This document shows positions 8,877-16,725 of a DNA stretch of 42,604 bases, in pieces. The stretch lies in NCBI GenBank assembly GCA_021772985.1, contig JAJFKX010000033.1, positions 1 through 42,604 of the forward strand. The letters run 5' to 3'. A program made the position numbers and the translations under genes. The first letter of the stretch is position 1. The number at the start of each line of letters is the position of its first letter. Source of the DNA: Gammaproteobacteria bacterium (lineage in GTDB: Bacteria > Pseudomonadota > Gammaproteobacteria > Xanthomonadales > Wenzhouxiangellaceae). The notes below the pieces were generated by a model that searched no databases, was not told where the DNA came from, and worked only from the letters and a program-made list of their open reading frames with translations.

Positions 8877-9728
8877 ATGTCAGATAGACTAACGGTCAAG
8901 TCGAACACTACGCTACTCCCGTTTCTTATCACCAGGCTTCAGAGTTGGTCCCGGAGCACGGTCAAACAACGCCTTAAAGGCGGTTGCGTCATCGTTAACG
9001 GTGAGCAGGTTACCCGACATGACCACGATCTGCTGGTGGGCGACCAGGTGGTTGTTGAAGCCTCCGCCCGGGGCGCTTCCAGCGTACCGCAGCAGCTCGG
9101 CATCCTCTATGAGGACCGGTACCTGATCGCCATCAACAAGCCCGCGGGCTTGTTGTCAGTTGGCTCCCCTAATGAAAATGGGCCCCATGCGCTGGGCATG
9201 CTGCGTGACCAGCTGTCTCGCCATAACAAGCCGATAAAACTGTGGCCGGTGCACCGAATTGATCGCGATACTTCCGGGGTACTGCTCTTCGCTACTTCCC
9301 GGGAGATGCGGGAGGCGGTGATGAAGGAGTGGAAGGCCGCGGAAAAAACCTACCTGGCGATAGTGGAAGGTTGCCCAGAGCCTGATGCGGGCACCATCGA
9401 TCAACCGCTGCGCCTCGACCCGGCAATTTACCAGATGCATGTCGGACGGCACCCGGACGCTAAGCGCGCGGTGACCCATTTCACCACCGAACGTAACGTT
9501 GGTTCGCGAACATTGTTACGGGTAGAACTGGAAACCGGCCGCCAGCATCAAATACGAGCCCATCTGGCATGGCTGGGACACCCGGTCGTAGGCGATCAAC
9601 GATACGGTACGGTTGGTCCGCGAATGGGTCTGCACGCCTTGCGGTTGAGCATCACCAAACCGGGAACGAATGAGCCGCTTATATTTGATACTTCTGCACC
9701 GGCAGATTTTCTGGCACTATTACGCTAG
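8877..9728 (+). CDS. RluA-family rRNA/tRNA pseudouridine synthase
   Basis: The 283-residue protein has an N-terminal S4-like RNA-binding segment (SWSRSTVKQRLKGGCVIVNGEQV, residues about 22-45), a short linker, and the RluA catalytic core. The core includes the active-site motif HRIDRDTSG with the catalytic Asp, then GRQHQIRAHLAWLGHPVVGDQRYG and LHALRLS. The family isomerises specific uridines in structural RNA; which uridine cannot be told. The gene sits just after copy 1 of the small secreted protein and looks GC-richer than its neighbours, which suggests separate ancestry. It is complete, including the C-terminal strand region. Confidence 0.92.
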   Translation: MSDRLTVKSNTTLLPFLITRLQSWSRSTVKQRLKGGCVIVNGEQVTRHDHDLLVGDQVVVEASARGASSVPQQLGILYEDRYLIAINKPAGLLSVGSPNENGPHALGMLRDQLSRHNKPIKLWPVHRIDRDTSGVLLFATSREMREAVMKEWKAAEKTYLAIVEGCPEPDAGTIDQPLRLDPAIYQMHVGRHPDAKRAVTHFTTERNVGSRTLLRVELETGRQHQIRAHLAWLGHPVVGDQRYGTVGPRMGLHALRLSITKPGTNEPLIFDTSAPADFLALLR

Positions 9729-9758
9729 TACTCCGCCACACGATTGGATAGACCGCTA

Positions 9759-9793
9759 TTGGCGGTGAGTTCAACTGATCGATGCAACACATG
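9759..9793. repeat. Candidate IS30-type terminal inverted repeat
   Basis: The stretch contains GAGTTCAACTGATCGATGCA followed by ACA. It resembles the end of IS30 (TTCAA...GCAACA) and abuts the 3' end of the transposase fragment, where IS30 elements have their right end. The matching left end is not visible. Confidence 0.5.
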
Positions 9794-10109
9794 CGTTAAA
9801 CCGTTGAGCTAGTGTCTCATATTCTAGTGTTTTACGAGGCCGCTCATTTAATTGCCGAGCTACCGCACTCAGTTTAGACTGAGAGTGTACCGATAAATCC
9901 GTACCTTTTGGGAAATATTGTCTTAGCAGCCTGTTCGTATTCTCATTTGAACCACGTTGCCAAGGGCTGTGTGGATCACAGAAGAACACTTCAACATCCG
10001 TTGCCAGAGTAAAGGTTTTGTGTCCAGCCAGCTCCGATCCACGATCCCAAGTGAGCGATTTATATAATTCATTCGGCAACTTCAGTGATTGCTTAATCAG
10101 AAGATACAG
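9771..10109 (-). pseudogene. IS30-family transposase, C-terminal remnant
   Basis: The minus-strand frame encodes the C-terminal third of an IS30-type DDE transposase: [14 protein letters not shown] with a catalytic Asp, then [20 protein letters not shown] with a catalytic Glu, [10 protein letters not shown], and [19 protein letters not shown]. The frame stays open up to 10259, but codons above about 10110 no longer look like IS30. A dispersed repeat shared with 42465-42493 begins exactly there. The N-terminal DNA-binding domain and first catalytic Asp are missing, so the element cannot move by itself. Confidence 0.85.
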
Positions 10110-10138
10110 AAAGATACAGGACAGGCATGATTCAAAAA
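10110..10138. repeat. Dispersed repeat R, copy inside IS30 remnant
   Basis: These 29 bases, starting AAAGATACAGGACAGGCATG, are identical to 42465-42493. Another block, CATAGAAATC, lies 8-9 nt further on at both places (10148 and 42502). A related core in the opposite orientation is at 11416. The copy marks the point where transposase similarity stops. Confidence 0.85.
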
Positions 10139-10303
10139 CAATAGGATCATAGAAATCCTTTCCAACCTGGATGCTCTCTCTACCGAAGGTTATAAATAGC
10201 AGCAAAATTGCCGTCAATATATCAACATCTCTGGGCTCATCGAACCCTAGACACATCAAACTTCAGCAAATGCCGATTAACTTACTTTTGGGTTGATGCT
10301 TGC

Positions 10304-11317
10304 TTAGTTGAACTGCGGAAATAACCGGTTAGCAGCTGCGATACCTTTTAGAAAACTTGCACTCAATTGATGGGCGGCGTTGCGGATTGTTGTGACTTTT
10401 CCCATTACTTGAGCAAAGCCTTGTTCTTGTCTGGATAGATAACGCAGCAAGTGATCTGGAGCAATACCGAGCCTCAGTAATACTGTTGGTACAGCATCGG
10501 CAATTTTACCTCTCTCGTGTGGATGAATCGCCCGTCCGCTCCAATCAACCAACTCCAAATAATCAGTTAATGAGAATGGCAAGCCTTGATCATCATCCAG
10601 TCGAGCAGTAAAACCCAACAGACTTGGAATCACATTTGATAATGATTCTGGGTTGATTGTTTTTGTTGCTGTATCTTTTTCCAGTTCATCAATTCGCTGT
10701 TGGATCGAAGTGTAGTCCGATTGCTCTGGCGTATCGGACATGCCTGCACGGATCGGATTCAGGTCAACATAGGCCATACAACTTATCAAGGCCTGCTCAT
10801 CCAGCAACGCCTGTGACTTGAAACGACCTTCCCAAAAATGACCGGTGCAGTTATCTTCAGCATTGGCCCTACAGGCTATGTCATGATTCAAGCCTCGCAT
10901 AAACCAGGAAAGATCAGCCAATCGCTTGCGATATAGATCCACAAACTGCGACACTACCGATAGCTCACCAACACCCAGGGATTCACCAGCCCGATAACGT
11001 TGGACCAGCAGACTCCCCGCATACAACGAGCACCAGCGATCCAACACCTCATCGTTGGACCAAGTGTCTGCTAATTCCGGGTTCAACTTGATCACCAAAT
11101 GATAATGATTACTCATCACCGCATAGGCACATACTTCAATAGCGTATATCGATGATAGTACTGCCAGCCGCTCGACAACCCAGTTCCGACGATGCTCATA
11201 AGATCGACCTGATAATGAATCAACTCCACACAAAAATGCCCGTCGGACACAACGCCCAATTACATGGTAATAGGGTGTTACAGCCATTGAAACGAGTGAT
11301 GAACGGGCAACAGTCAT
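10304..11317 (-). CDS. REP-associated tyrosine transposase (RAYT, Y1/IS200-like)
   Basis: The 337-residue protein is a single-strand HUH-type nuclease of the Y1 transposase family. It has YYHVIGRCVRRAFLCG near the N-terminus, the metal-binding HUH motif in VMSNHYHLVIK, GHFWEGRFKSQALL, and the catalytic tyrosine in CMAYVDLNPIRAGM. The C-terminal third (NPESLSNVIP..., LRYLSR, MGKVTTIRNAAHQL) is an extension often seen in this group. The ATG complement at 11315-11317 was chosen; a TTG five codons earlier is an alternative. Short repeats with a GCCTGTCCTG core lie on both sides in opposite orientation (10110 and 11416), as expected if the enzyme acts on them. It appears intact. Confidence 0.9.
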   Translation of the reverse strand: MTVARSSLVSMAVTPYYHVIGRCVRRAFLCGVDSLSGRSYEHRRNWVVERLAVLSSIYAIEVCAYAVMSNHYHLVIKLNPELADTWSNDEVLDRWCSLYAGSLLVQRYRAGESLGVGELSVVSQFVDLYRKRLADLSWFMRGLNHDIACRANAEDNCTGHFWEGRFKSQALLDEQALISCMAYVDLNPIRAGMSDTPEQSDYTSIQQRIDELEKDTATKTINPESLSNVIPSLLGFTARLDDDQGLPFSLTDYLELVDWSGRAIHPHERGKIADAVPTVLLRLGIAPDHLLRYLSRQEQGFAQVMGKVTTIRNAAHQLSASFLKGIAAANRLFPQFN

Positions 11318-11415
11318 AGGATGATCCAGCAAATACTGGAGTCAGCATAATTCAACGATTCTCAGTTGGGTATCAGTAAACCAGCACGTCTAGTGTAGGA
11401 TATGATCTATGTAAT

Positions 11416-11451
11416 ATGCCTGTCCTGACTTTGTACATGTCCTGACTTTGT
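11416..11451. repeat. Dispersed repeat R-related direct repeats upstream of RAYT
   Basis: TGTCCTGACTTTGT occurs twice with a 17-nt period (11421 and 11438). The first copy is preceded by ATGCC, giving the same ATGCCTGTCCTG core that repeat R has on its minus strand at 10110 and 42465. Confidence 0.75.
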
Positions 11452-11486
11452 GCATTCAAAACCATGACCTCAGTTACATACCAAGC

Positions 11487-11573
11487 GCATAACAAGGTGA
11501 TCAACTACGCTCACTGTCGTTCGCTGGGACAGCCTACGTTGCGCTTCGGTTGCCCGTTACCACAACGTTAAAG
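11487..11573 (+). other. attC-like recombination site (candidate 1)
   Basis: An 87-nt stretch opens with GCATAACAAGG and closes with CACAACGTTAAAG. AAC and GTT lie at the two ends, and GGTGA...CAAC can pair with GTTGcccgTTACC inside. This layout resembles a degenerate attC site of a chromosomal integron. It directly precedes the PhzF-like gene. The conserved GTTRRRY end is imperfect here. Confidence 0.4.
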
Positions 11574-11588
11574 AGCAACAATTCAGCC

Positions 11589-12482
11589 ATGAAGTACCGT
11601 TTTTATACATGCGATGTTTTTACAGATGTTCGCTTTGGTGGAAATCCACTTGCTGTTTTGCCAAACGCAGGAGGTTTATCGAGCCAACAGATGCAGAAAA
11701 TCGCCAGGGAATTTAATTATTCCGAGAGCACTTTCGTTTTTCCAGGTAAAGAGGGGTATACAAGAAACGTCCGAATTTTTACACCAACACAAGAGGTTCC
11801 CTTTGCAGGTCATCCAAATATTGGTACTGCGTTTACATTAGCAAGCGTAGGTGAACTTGGTAATATCAGTAATGAGGAAAATGTTATCTTTAATGAAAAA
11901 GCGGGGCCTGTGCCAATCACGATTCGTAAAACGGACTCAGGTATTTGGTGCGAACTTAAAGCACCTGAGTCATTGGTTATAGGAGCGCCTATTTCAGTAG
12001 ATTTGTTAGCCTCAGCACTTTCGCTAGAACCTAAAGAGATATCAACAGACATACATCAGCCTTTAGTGGCGTCAGTAGGTTTGCCTTTCATCATAGCGGA
12101 ACTCAAAGATCGAGCCGTTTTAGAAAATGCTCGCTCATACATGCCTGGTATAGACATGATTCACGCAAAAGGGATCACGCCCGATATTCTCATTTATGTT
12201 CACTCTGAGGACGAATTTGATATCCGCACTCGCGTGTTTGCCCCATTAGACGGCGTACCAGAAGATCCTGCAACGGGAAGTGCTAATTGTGCTCTTGTTG
12301 CATTGCTGACTCATTGCATGTCAAAAGAAGAAGGGGAGTTTAGCTGGAACATTGCCCAAGGTGTCGAGATGAAACGGCCCAGCGTACTTGAAGCACGTAC
12401 GAAGAAACAAGCAAATGTCATAACTGGTGTGTGGATTGCCGGTTCCAGCAAGATGGTCAGTGAGGGCTATATTGATGTTTAG
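11589..12482 (+). CDS. PhzF-family isomerase/epimerase-like protein
   Basis: The 297-residue protein starts at the ATG at 11589. It has the PhzF/DapF-fold markers: FTDVRFGGNPLAVLP, NYSESTFVF with the likely catalytic Glu46, RIFTPTQEVPFAGHP, and DPATGSANCALVALL near residue 225. PhzF converts trans-2,3-dihydro-3-hydroxyanthranilate in phenazine synthesis, but most family members stand alone and have unknown substrates. No other phenazine genes are present, so a phenazine role is not supported. The gene follows an attC-like site and ends just before another GTTAAGC sequence, so it may be a captured cassette. Its AT content looks higher than that of the pseudouridine synthase upstream. Confidence 0.9.
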   Translation: MKYRFYTCDVFTDVRFGGNPLAVLPNAGGLSSQQMQKIAREFNYSESTFVFPGKEGYTRNVRIFTPTQEVPFAGHPNIGTAFTLASVGELGNISNEENVIFNEKAGPVPITIRKTDSGIWCELKAPESLVIGAPISVDLLASALSLEPKEISTDIHQPLVASVGLPFIIAELKDRAVLENARSYMPGIDMIHAKGITPDILIYVHSEDEFDIRTRVFAPLDGVPEDPATGSANCALVALLTHCMSKEEGEFSWNIAQGVEMKRPSVLEARTKKQANVITGVWIAGSSKMVSEGYIDV

Positions 12483-12562
12483 GCATATAATTATCACTTT
12501 GCAGGCGTCTGCAGTGTCTGGCTGTCGCTGATACACGGCGTTAAGCAACAGAAAAATATCCA

Positions 12563-13504
12563 ATGACGCAATACGTCGTACAACCGAATCTGAGATCAAT
12601 CAGAAAGCATCTATTTGCAGTGGTAGTTGCTGCACTTTCCATTCTCCTTGTCTCATGTAAGGGAGAGCGAAACTCCTCCATCATGTTCCCGTTGCATGCA
12701 GTGCCACGAATCGTTGGCGATAGCTATGTCTCGCTACCATCAATGCATGAAACGCCGTCGGCTATTGATATGACTTCGGGTGATTTTTATTTTACCCGAG
12801 CCGACAGTGAGTTCTCCGAATCATACCTCTACCGCGTGCCGATGGGGTCCGACGAGCCCCCATCGCTTGCACCTTTCTCCAGCGGTAGTTATAACGCTGG
12901 GGCGGCGTTTGACCCGAACAGCAGGACGGTCGTCTTCATGAGCAAGGAACCTACCAGAAACCCCGAACTGCCGGACGAGTGGAACATCTGGAGAGTACGG
13001 ACCGGCGAATCGGAAGCGATTCCTCTTCCAGTCCCGGTCAACTCGGCTGCGAGCGAGTGCTGCGCGACGTTTGCTCCTGATGGATCGCTCATTTTCAGCT
13101 CTAACCGAAGGGAGAGTTGGGACATCTTCCGAGCACAGCCAGACGGGTATGGCAAATTCTCCGTCTCGCGCCTTACAGGGTCGATCAACAGCGAACATGA
13201 TGAATGGCCGAGCTACATCTCCGTCGATGGACGTATGATTTTATTCAGTTCAATCCGTCCTGGTGGCCCAGGAGAGGGTGATGACATCTTCGCTGCTTGC
13301 CGAATGGATGATTCAACCGACTCCTGGAGTGTTCAGCGTCTCTCTGCTCCGATCAACAGCAAAGCATATGAAGACAATGCGATGATCACACCCGACGGAC
13401 GGGCTTTCATATGGTCGAGTTGGCGTCAGCGCCCCACCGGCGAAAAGCTGGCTGATATCTATGCGATAGCCATTGAAGCGGTAAGCCTGCCAGTGTGTCC
13501 CTGA
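12563..13504 (+). CDS. PD40/TolB-like beta-propeller lipoprotein
   Basis: The 313-residue protein begins with a basic N-terminus, a hydrophobic stretch and a lipobox LLVSC (Cys32), so it is probably lipid-anchored. The rest is a row of WD40-like (PD40) blades: GDFYFTRAD, GAAFDPNSRTVVFMS, CCATFAPDGSLIFSSNRRESWDIFRA, ISVDGRMILFSSIRPGGPGEGDDIF, MITPDGRAFIWSSWRQ. This pattern is shared with TolB and with OmpA-associated propeller proteins. No tol or pal genes are near, so the partner is unknown. The start is the ATG at 12563; the N-terminus before the hydrophobic stretch is rather long, and a later start is possible. Confidence 0.85.
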   Translation: MTQYVVQPNLRSIRKHLFAVVVAALSILLVSCKGERNSSIMFPLHAVPRIVGDSYVSLPSMHETPSAIDMTSGDFYFTRADSEFSESYLYRVPMGSDEPPSLAPFSSGSYNAGAAFDPNSRTVVFMSKEPTRNPELPDEWNIWRVRTGESEAIPLPVPVNSAASECCATFAPDGSLIFSSNRRESWDIFRAQPDGYGKFSVSRLTGSINSEHDEWPSYISVDGRMILFSSIRPGGPGEGDDIFAACRMDDSTDSWSVQRLSAPINSKAYEDNAMITPDGRAFIWSSWRQRPTGEKLADIYAIAIEAVSLPVCP

Positions 13505-13595
13505 ATACCCAGTCTGGCTTACTTATTTGGGCAGACCTTTGAAGAGATTAGACACCCATGATATTTTCTAGTCGGTTTGCAAAGGATTCAAAAAT

Positions 13596-14036
13596 ATGAC
13601 CCTGTCACCTAACAACATCAGCAGCGCGCACCGGTTTGAGCGAATATTGTTGGTGCAACGAATCGTTCTTAGCATCATCATTGCAGCTCATGGCATTGCA
13701 CGGTACTGGTTCGACGCAGTAGATCCATTTGGTGTGTGGCTTGGTTCTCAGGGATTCCCATTGGGGAATGTCATTGCGTATTCCATAACCATTATCGAGA
13801 TATTCGGGGCAATTTTTTTGGCGCTGGGCCGATTTGTATTGCCACTGTGCCTTATCTACACAACGGTTTATTTTCTTGGTCTCATCCTGGTACACGCACC
13901 GGAAGGCTGGTTTGTTGTTGGTCTGGGGAGAAACGGGATGGAATACAGTGTATTGCTGATCGTTTGTTTGTTGGGAATCGGTTATCAGCACCTGCCAAAC
14001 TTTTCGCGGCGTGTTAATAAACAAAATGATGCCTAA
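13596..14036 (+). CDS. DoxX-family membrane protein
   Basis: The 146-residue protein has four hydrophobic segments (about residues 20-37, 55-75, 80-100 and 115-135). It also has the DoxX-like C-terminal loop FVVGLGRNGMEYSVLLI. DoxX proteins are small inner-membrane proteins linked loosely to redox and sulfur metabolism. The gene stands alone between the propeller lipoprotein and copy 2 of the small secreted protein. I see no strong ribosome binding site. Confidence 0.8.
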   Translation: MTLSPNNISSAHRFERILLVQRIVLSIIIAAHGIARYWFDAVDPFGVWLGSQGFPLGNVIAYSITIIEIFGAIFLALGRFVLPLCLIYTTVYFLGLILVHAPEGWFVVGLGRNGMEYSVLLIVCLLGIGYQHLPNFSRRVNKQNDA

Positions 14037-14056
14037 GCTTTTTTACTCACAATCCC

Positions 14057-14143
14057 GTTAATTATTGATTCAGAAACAATTAAGTCGAAGTTCATTAGTG
14101 CTTTTTTATACTGGCTCCACCTTGAATAGATGAGGAGTTGACT
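14057..14143 (+). promoter_or_regulatory. Conserved upstream region of small secreted protein, copy 2
   Basis: This matches the region before copy 1 almost base for base, with TATACT at 14107-14112 and a GAGGAG ribosome binding site shortly before the ATG at 14144. Conservation begins just after the DoxX-like gene, so the duplicated unit includes its own promoter region. Confidence 0.6.
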
Positions 14144-14659
14144 ATGAAAGCCCGAATCCTATTAGTTGCCGTATTGGCCTTATTTTCAGTAGCTGCGGTT
14201 GCCGGCGGTCATGGTCAAAACTATAGCCTGCAGAAAGCTGCAGCAGAACTTGATTATGCTGCCAAAGACTATGCCAAACAGGTGCAATACTATGCACACT
14301 CGGGCAAATTCAGAAAGGCCGCACGCCGGCTTGCCCGGGCCACAGCAGATTTTTGCTACCTGGTTGAACGTGGTGCTGACTACTATGCACTGCAGGACGC
14401 CTATGCCAATGTAGAGTCTCGTTTTCACAAGGTGCATATTTATGTATCAAATTATGGAAGAGCCAGCTACGGTTATTCGAAAGTGCCGGATATCTATAAG
14501 GTTAAATACGCCTATGAAGATGTCAACAATATCTTAAGCCGTAAACATGATCGTTATTCACGCAACTCGCACAAGAGTGGTTATGACCCAGGTAGAGTAT
14601 TGAAGCGTCGACTTCGTGATGCCCGGGTTGGAATCTCATTTGGATACCGTTTCGATTAA
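14144..14659 (+). CDS. Small secreted Tyr-rich helical protein, copy 2 of 3
   Basis: The 171-residue protein has the same signal peptide and the same mature architecture as copy 1. It differs at only a few scattered positions, such as YYAHSGK for YHAHSSK, ALQD for ELQD, and HKSGYDPG for HNRGYQDPG. The single Cys in ADFCYLVERG and the GISFGYRF end are kept. Differences at synonymous sites are also few, so the duplication is recent relative to copy 3. No known family was recognised. Confidence 0.85.
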   Translation: MKARILLVAVLALFSVAAVAGGHGQNYSLQKAAAELDYAAKDYAKQVQYYAHSGKFRKAARRLARATADFCYLVERGADYYALQDAYANVESRFHKVHIYVSNYGRASYGYSKVPDIYKVKYAYEDVNNILSRKHDRYSRNSHKSGYDPGRVLKRRLRDARVGISFGYRFD

Positions 14660-14683
14660 GCAATAATCACTACTAAGTATATT

Positions 14684-14706
14684 GGGCAGCTTCGGCTGCC
14701 CTTTTT
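14684..14706 (+). terminator. Rho-independent terminator, copy 2
   Basis: The same GGGCAGC-TTCG-GCTGCCC stem-loop and T5 tract as after copies 1 and 3. Confidence 0.9.
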
Positions 14707-14788
14707 GTGTTTGTATAAGATTGAAGTGTTGCTGATTTGTATGCGCTGTATAGTTAAGTGTCTGGGAAAGTCATCATAAGGTTCACCA

Positions 14789-15160
14789 ATGAAATCTAAA
14801 CTCAAACCAATTGTTGCATCATCAATCGCTGCTCTCGTGGTAACACTGGTTGGTGTTCTGTTCTTCTTTAAACCGTTAACTGATGGGGACGTAAGTTTCG
14901 TAACAGTACACCCTGTCGTGGGGTTGGTAGTCTATTTGAGCCTGTGTATGTGGTTGTTCGTTTGGGCTACCGATCAAACTGGTTCTACCTATAAAGGGGC
15001 TTTTATAGTTGCCGCCCCGCAATTTATTTTCATACTCGATCTAATGTTTCGAGGTAACCGCGGATTTGTAACTACTCTTGCAGGTACAACACTTCTCGTA
15101 TTGACATGGCTGATCGTCGCGTATATTTATTCACGTCTAGAGAGCTCAAAGACCAAATGA
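14789..15160 (+). CDS. Small four-helix membrane protein, unknown
   Basis: The 123-residue protein has four predicted membrane segments (about residues 8-28, 42-62, 70-88 and 97-115) and a basic C-terminal tail. The ATG at 14789 follows AAGG. I do not recognise a family. It is followed within 10 nt by an attC-like site (15168-15222), which is the arrangement of an integron gene cassette: one promoterless gene plus one site. Confidence 0.65.
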   Translation: MKSKLKPIVASSIAALVVTLVGVLFFFKPLTDGDVSFVTVHPVVGLVVYLSLCMWLFVWATDQTGSTYKGAFIVAAPQFIFILDLMFRGNRGFVTTLAGTTLLVLTWLIVAYIYSRLESSKTK

Positions 15161-15167
15161 ATGCCAG

Positions 15168-15222
15168 CCCTAACCAACAGTAGGAGTGGACTGCCTATCG
15201 GTCACTCAAAATGGTGTTAGGT
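15168..15222 (+). other. attC-like recombination site (candidate 2, best)
   Basis: The 55-nt site begins CCCTAAC and ends GTTAGGT; the latter fits the GTTRRRY consensus, and the two ends are complementary at 6 of 7 bases. Inside, GAGTGGAC can pair with GTCACTC leaving one unpaired G, the kind of extrahelical base that marks a folded attC. It lies directly after a small orphan gene. Confidence 0.55.
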
Positions 15223-15232
15223 TTCTCGGAGA

Positions 15233-15502
15233 GTGTTGATCTACGAGAAGAAATTTTGGGATGACCGTTATACTAATAATGAATACGTATACGGAACAAA
15301 TCCAAAAGCTATTCAATGGGAAACTCACAATGAATCAAAGGTGATATTGCAGCAGAAGTGTTTCGACTCAAAAAAACAAGGTGAGCCGTTACTTCAAATA
15401 CATGGTGGCCGGGAACTCATTCAGATACTGCAGTCAAAGGAACAAATAGGTGAATATCGTCTTTGGGTGTTTCTTCTTATTGTCGGGCCAGTTAAATGCT
15501 AG
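15233..15502 (+). pseudogene. Mosaic remnant: methyltransferase N-terminus joined to DHFR/RibD-like fragment
   Basis: The frame opens at GTG (15233) and encodes 89 residues. The first part, YEKKFWDDRYTNNEYVYGTNP, is the typical N-terminus of TehB-like SAM-dependent methyltransferases. From about IQWETHNESKV onward it instead resembles the C-terminal half of small dihydrofolate-reductase/RibD-like proteins, with LLQIHGGRELIQILQ and GEYRLWVFLLIVG. It stops just where the family would continue with GKRLF. Neither half is complete, so a functional enzyme is unlikely. It sits between two attC-like sites. Confidence 0.6.
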
Positions 15503-15591
15503 TAGCGCCAACAGAGCTAAACCTCACTAAGACGGAGAGGTGCCCTTCAGCAGCGTTGATTACCATATGCGAAAGAAGCATCAAATATGCA

Positions 15592-15653
15592 ATATAACAA
15601 GTGCGTGCAGTTGGGCCTCACAAAAATTTAGGCGCTGATGCGAGGCATTATGT
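15592..15653 (+). other. attC-like recombination site (candidate 3, degenerate)
   Basis: The stretch opens ATATAACAAG and ends GGCATTATGT. GGCCTC inside can pair with GAGGC. The closing GTT of a normal attC would be ATT here. This is a weak candidate that gains support only from candidates 1, 2 and 4 nearby. Confidence 0.25.
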
Positions 15654-15706
15654 GTACAAGCGTGTGAATTTTTGGCCTTGCCAGATTAATTTTTTGAGGA
15701 ATATAA

Positions 15707-16540
15707 ATGAATAAACTTGGGTCAATTTTTCCAGATAATTTCTTCATCAAATCGATGCTGGGTTTATGTATATTATTAGCAGGGTCTATTTTGCTTGTTT
15801 CGCAACCCGCATTGGCACAAGATTCTCACATCCCGGACCCAGGCAAACTCAACTCTGCTCATCTCGTTCCAAACCGGCTTCGGCTTGATCTGGGGTCATT
15901 TCTTTCGGATAAATTCAATACGCCGGAAGTTTATATAAGCCTTGAACGTACACACTATTATCTAAATGACCAAGCAAAGGAAGCTATTAGGGTTCGATGG
16001 GTAGCCAACACTCATTCTCACGAAGATGAAGTGCTATTAGATGCGGAAACCATGAGTATTTTCCAAATTGAAACTCCTGCGGCTGGAATACGCGACCTTG
16101 GAAGAACAATGGCATTTGTCGACAGTGACTCTATTAAAAGTATTACTTTCAAGACGGATGGAACAACTTCCTCAAGCGAAGCTCCCTGGGAAGAAAATGG
16201 AGCTTTTCATCTTATGATGCTCCCTTATTTTTTCGCCTCCCTGGATTCACAACCAGGGGAAGAATACGCATTACCAAGTTTCAGCCCTTCAACAGGCAAG
16301 AAGTCAATTATCAACGTCAACGTCAACGGTCCAACTGATGAGAATCCCGCTGTTTGGCACTTCGAATCGGATCATGGGTGGGTCAAAATTGACTGGTATA
16401 TAGACTCAAAATCACCACCCTACCTTGATCACATGGTGTGGAATTACGTTGGTGGCCCATTCGATGGGCAGGCTGTGAAACAAAAAGTCTCCGATTGGAG
16501 TCTCTTTGAAAACGATATATTTGAGAATGTAATCAAATGA
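15707..16540 (+). CDS. Secreted protein of unknown function
   Basis: The 277-residue protein starts at ATG 15707 after a GAGG ribosome binding site. Residues about 16-38 form a signal peptide with a cleavage site after ALA-QD. The mature part is mixed, with many beta-type stretches (VYISLERTHYYLND, AIRVRWVANTH, ESDHGWVKIDWYID). I did not recognise a family. It resembles proteins that measure or bind a conjugate at the periplasmic side, but that is a guess. It lies between two attC-like sites (15592 and 16590). Confidence 0.75.
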   Translation: MNKLGSIFPDNFFIKSMLGLCILLAGSILLVSQPALAQDSHIPDPGKLNSAHLVPNRLRLDLGSFLSDKFNTPEVYISLERTHYYLNDQAKEAIRVRWVANTHSHEDEVLLDAETMSIFQIETPAAGIRDLGRTMAFVDSDSIKSITFKTDGTTSSSEAPWEENGAFHLMMLPYFFASLDSQPGEEYALPSFSPSTGKKSIINVNVNGPTDENPAVWHFESDHGWVKIDWYIDSKSPPYLDHMVWNYVGGPFDGQAVKQKVSDWSLFENDIFENVIK

Positions 16541-16589
16541 CATTGCGCAGAAGCAATTCTGAAAAATTGTAACTCTACTCAGGACCAAC

Positions 16590-16649
16590 AGATAACAATC
16601 AAATCAAAAAGGAAGGTACAAGAGTCTCCTGTTACTCAGGGCGTTATGC
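16590..16649 (+). other. attC-like recombination site (candidate 4)
   Basis: The 60-nt stretch opens AGATAACAATC and closes GGGCGTTATGC. The outer ATAAC/GTTAT arms pair, and GAGT/ACTC pairs inside. It falls between two small orphan genes, as a cassette site should. Confidence 0.4.
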
Positions 16650-16725
16650 CTTATAAGAAATTGAGAGCTTCTTTCTCATGGCAAGCCATTTGTCAGCAAC
16701 ATTATTCTTACATTGGAGAAAATGC

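Noticed and set aside
10139-10259. N-terminal extension of the IS30 frame
   Set aside because: The residues do not resemble a transposase and lie beyond repeat R. I treat them as chance open frame on other DNA.
11589-12482. Phenazine biosynthesis role for the PhzF-like gene
   Set aside because: No other phz genes are in the window and most PhzF-fold proteins are unrelated to phenazines.
12486-12546. attC-like end GTTAAGC after the PhzF gene
   Set aside because: The closing sequence fits GTTRRRY, but no matching opening arm is visible within 100 nt.
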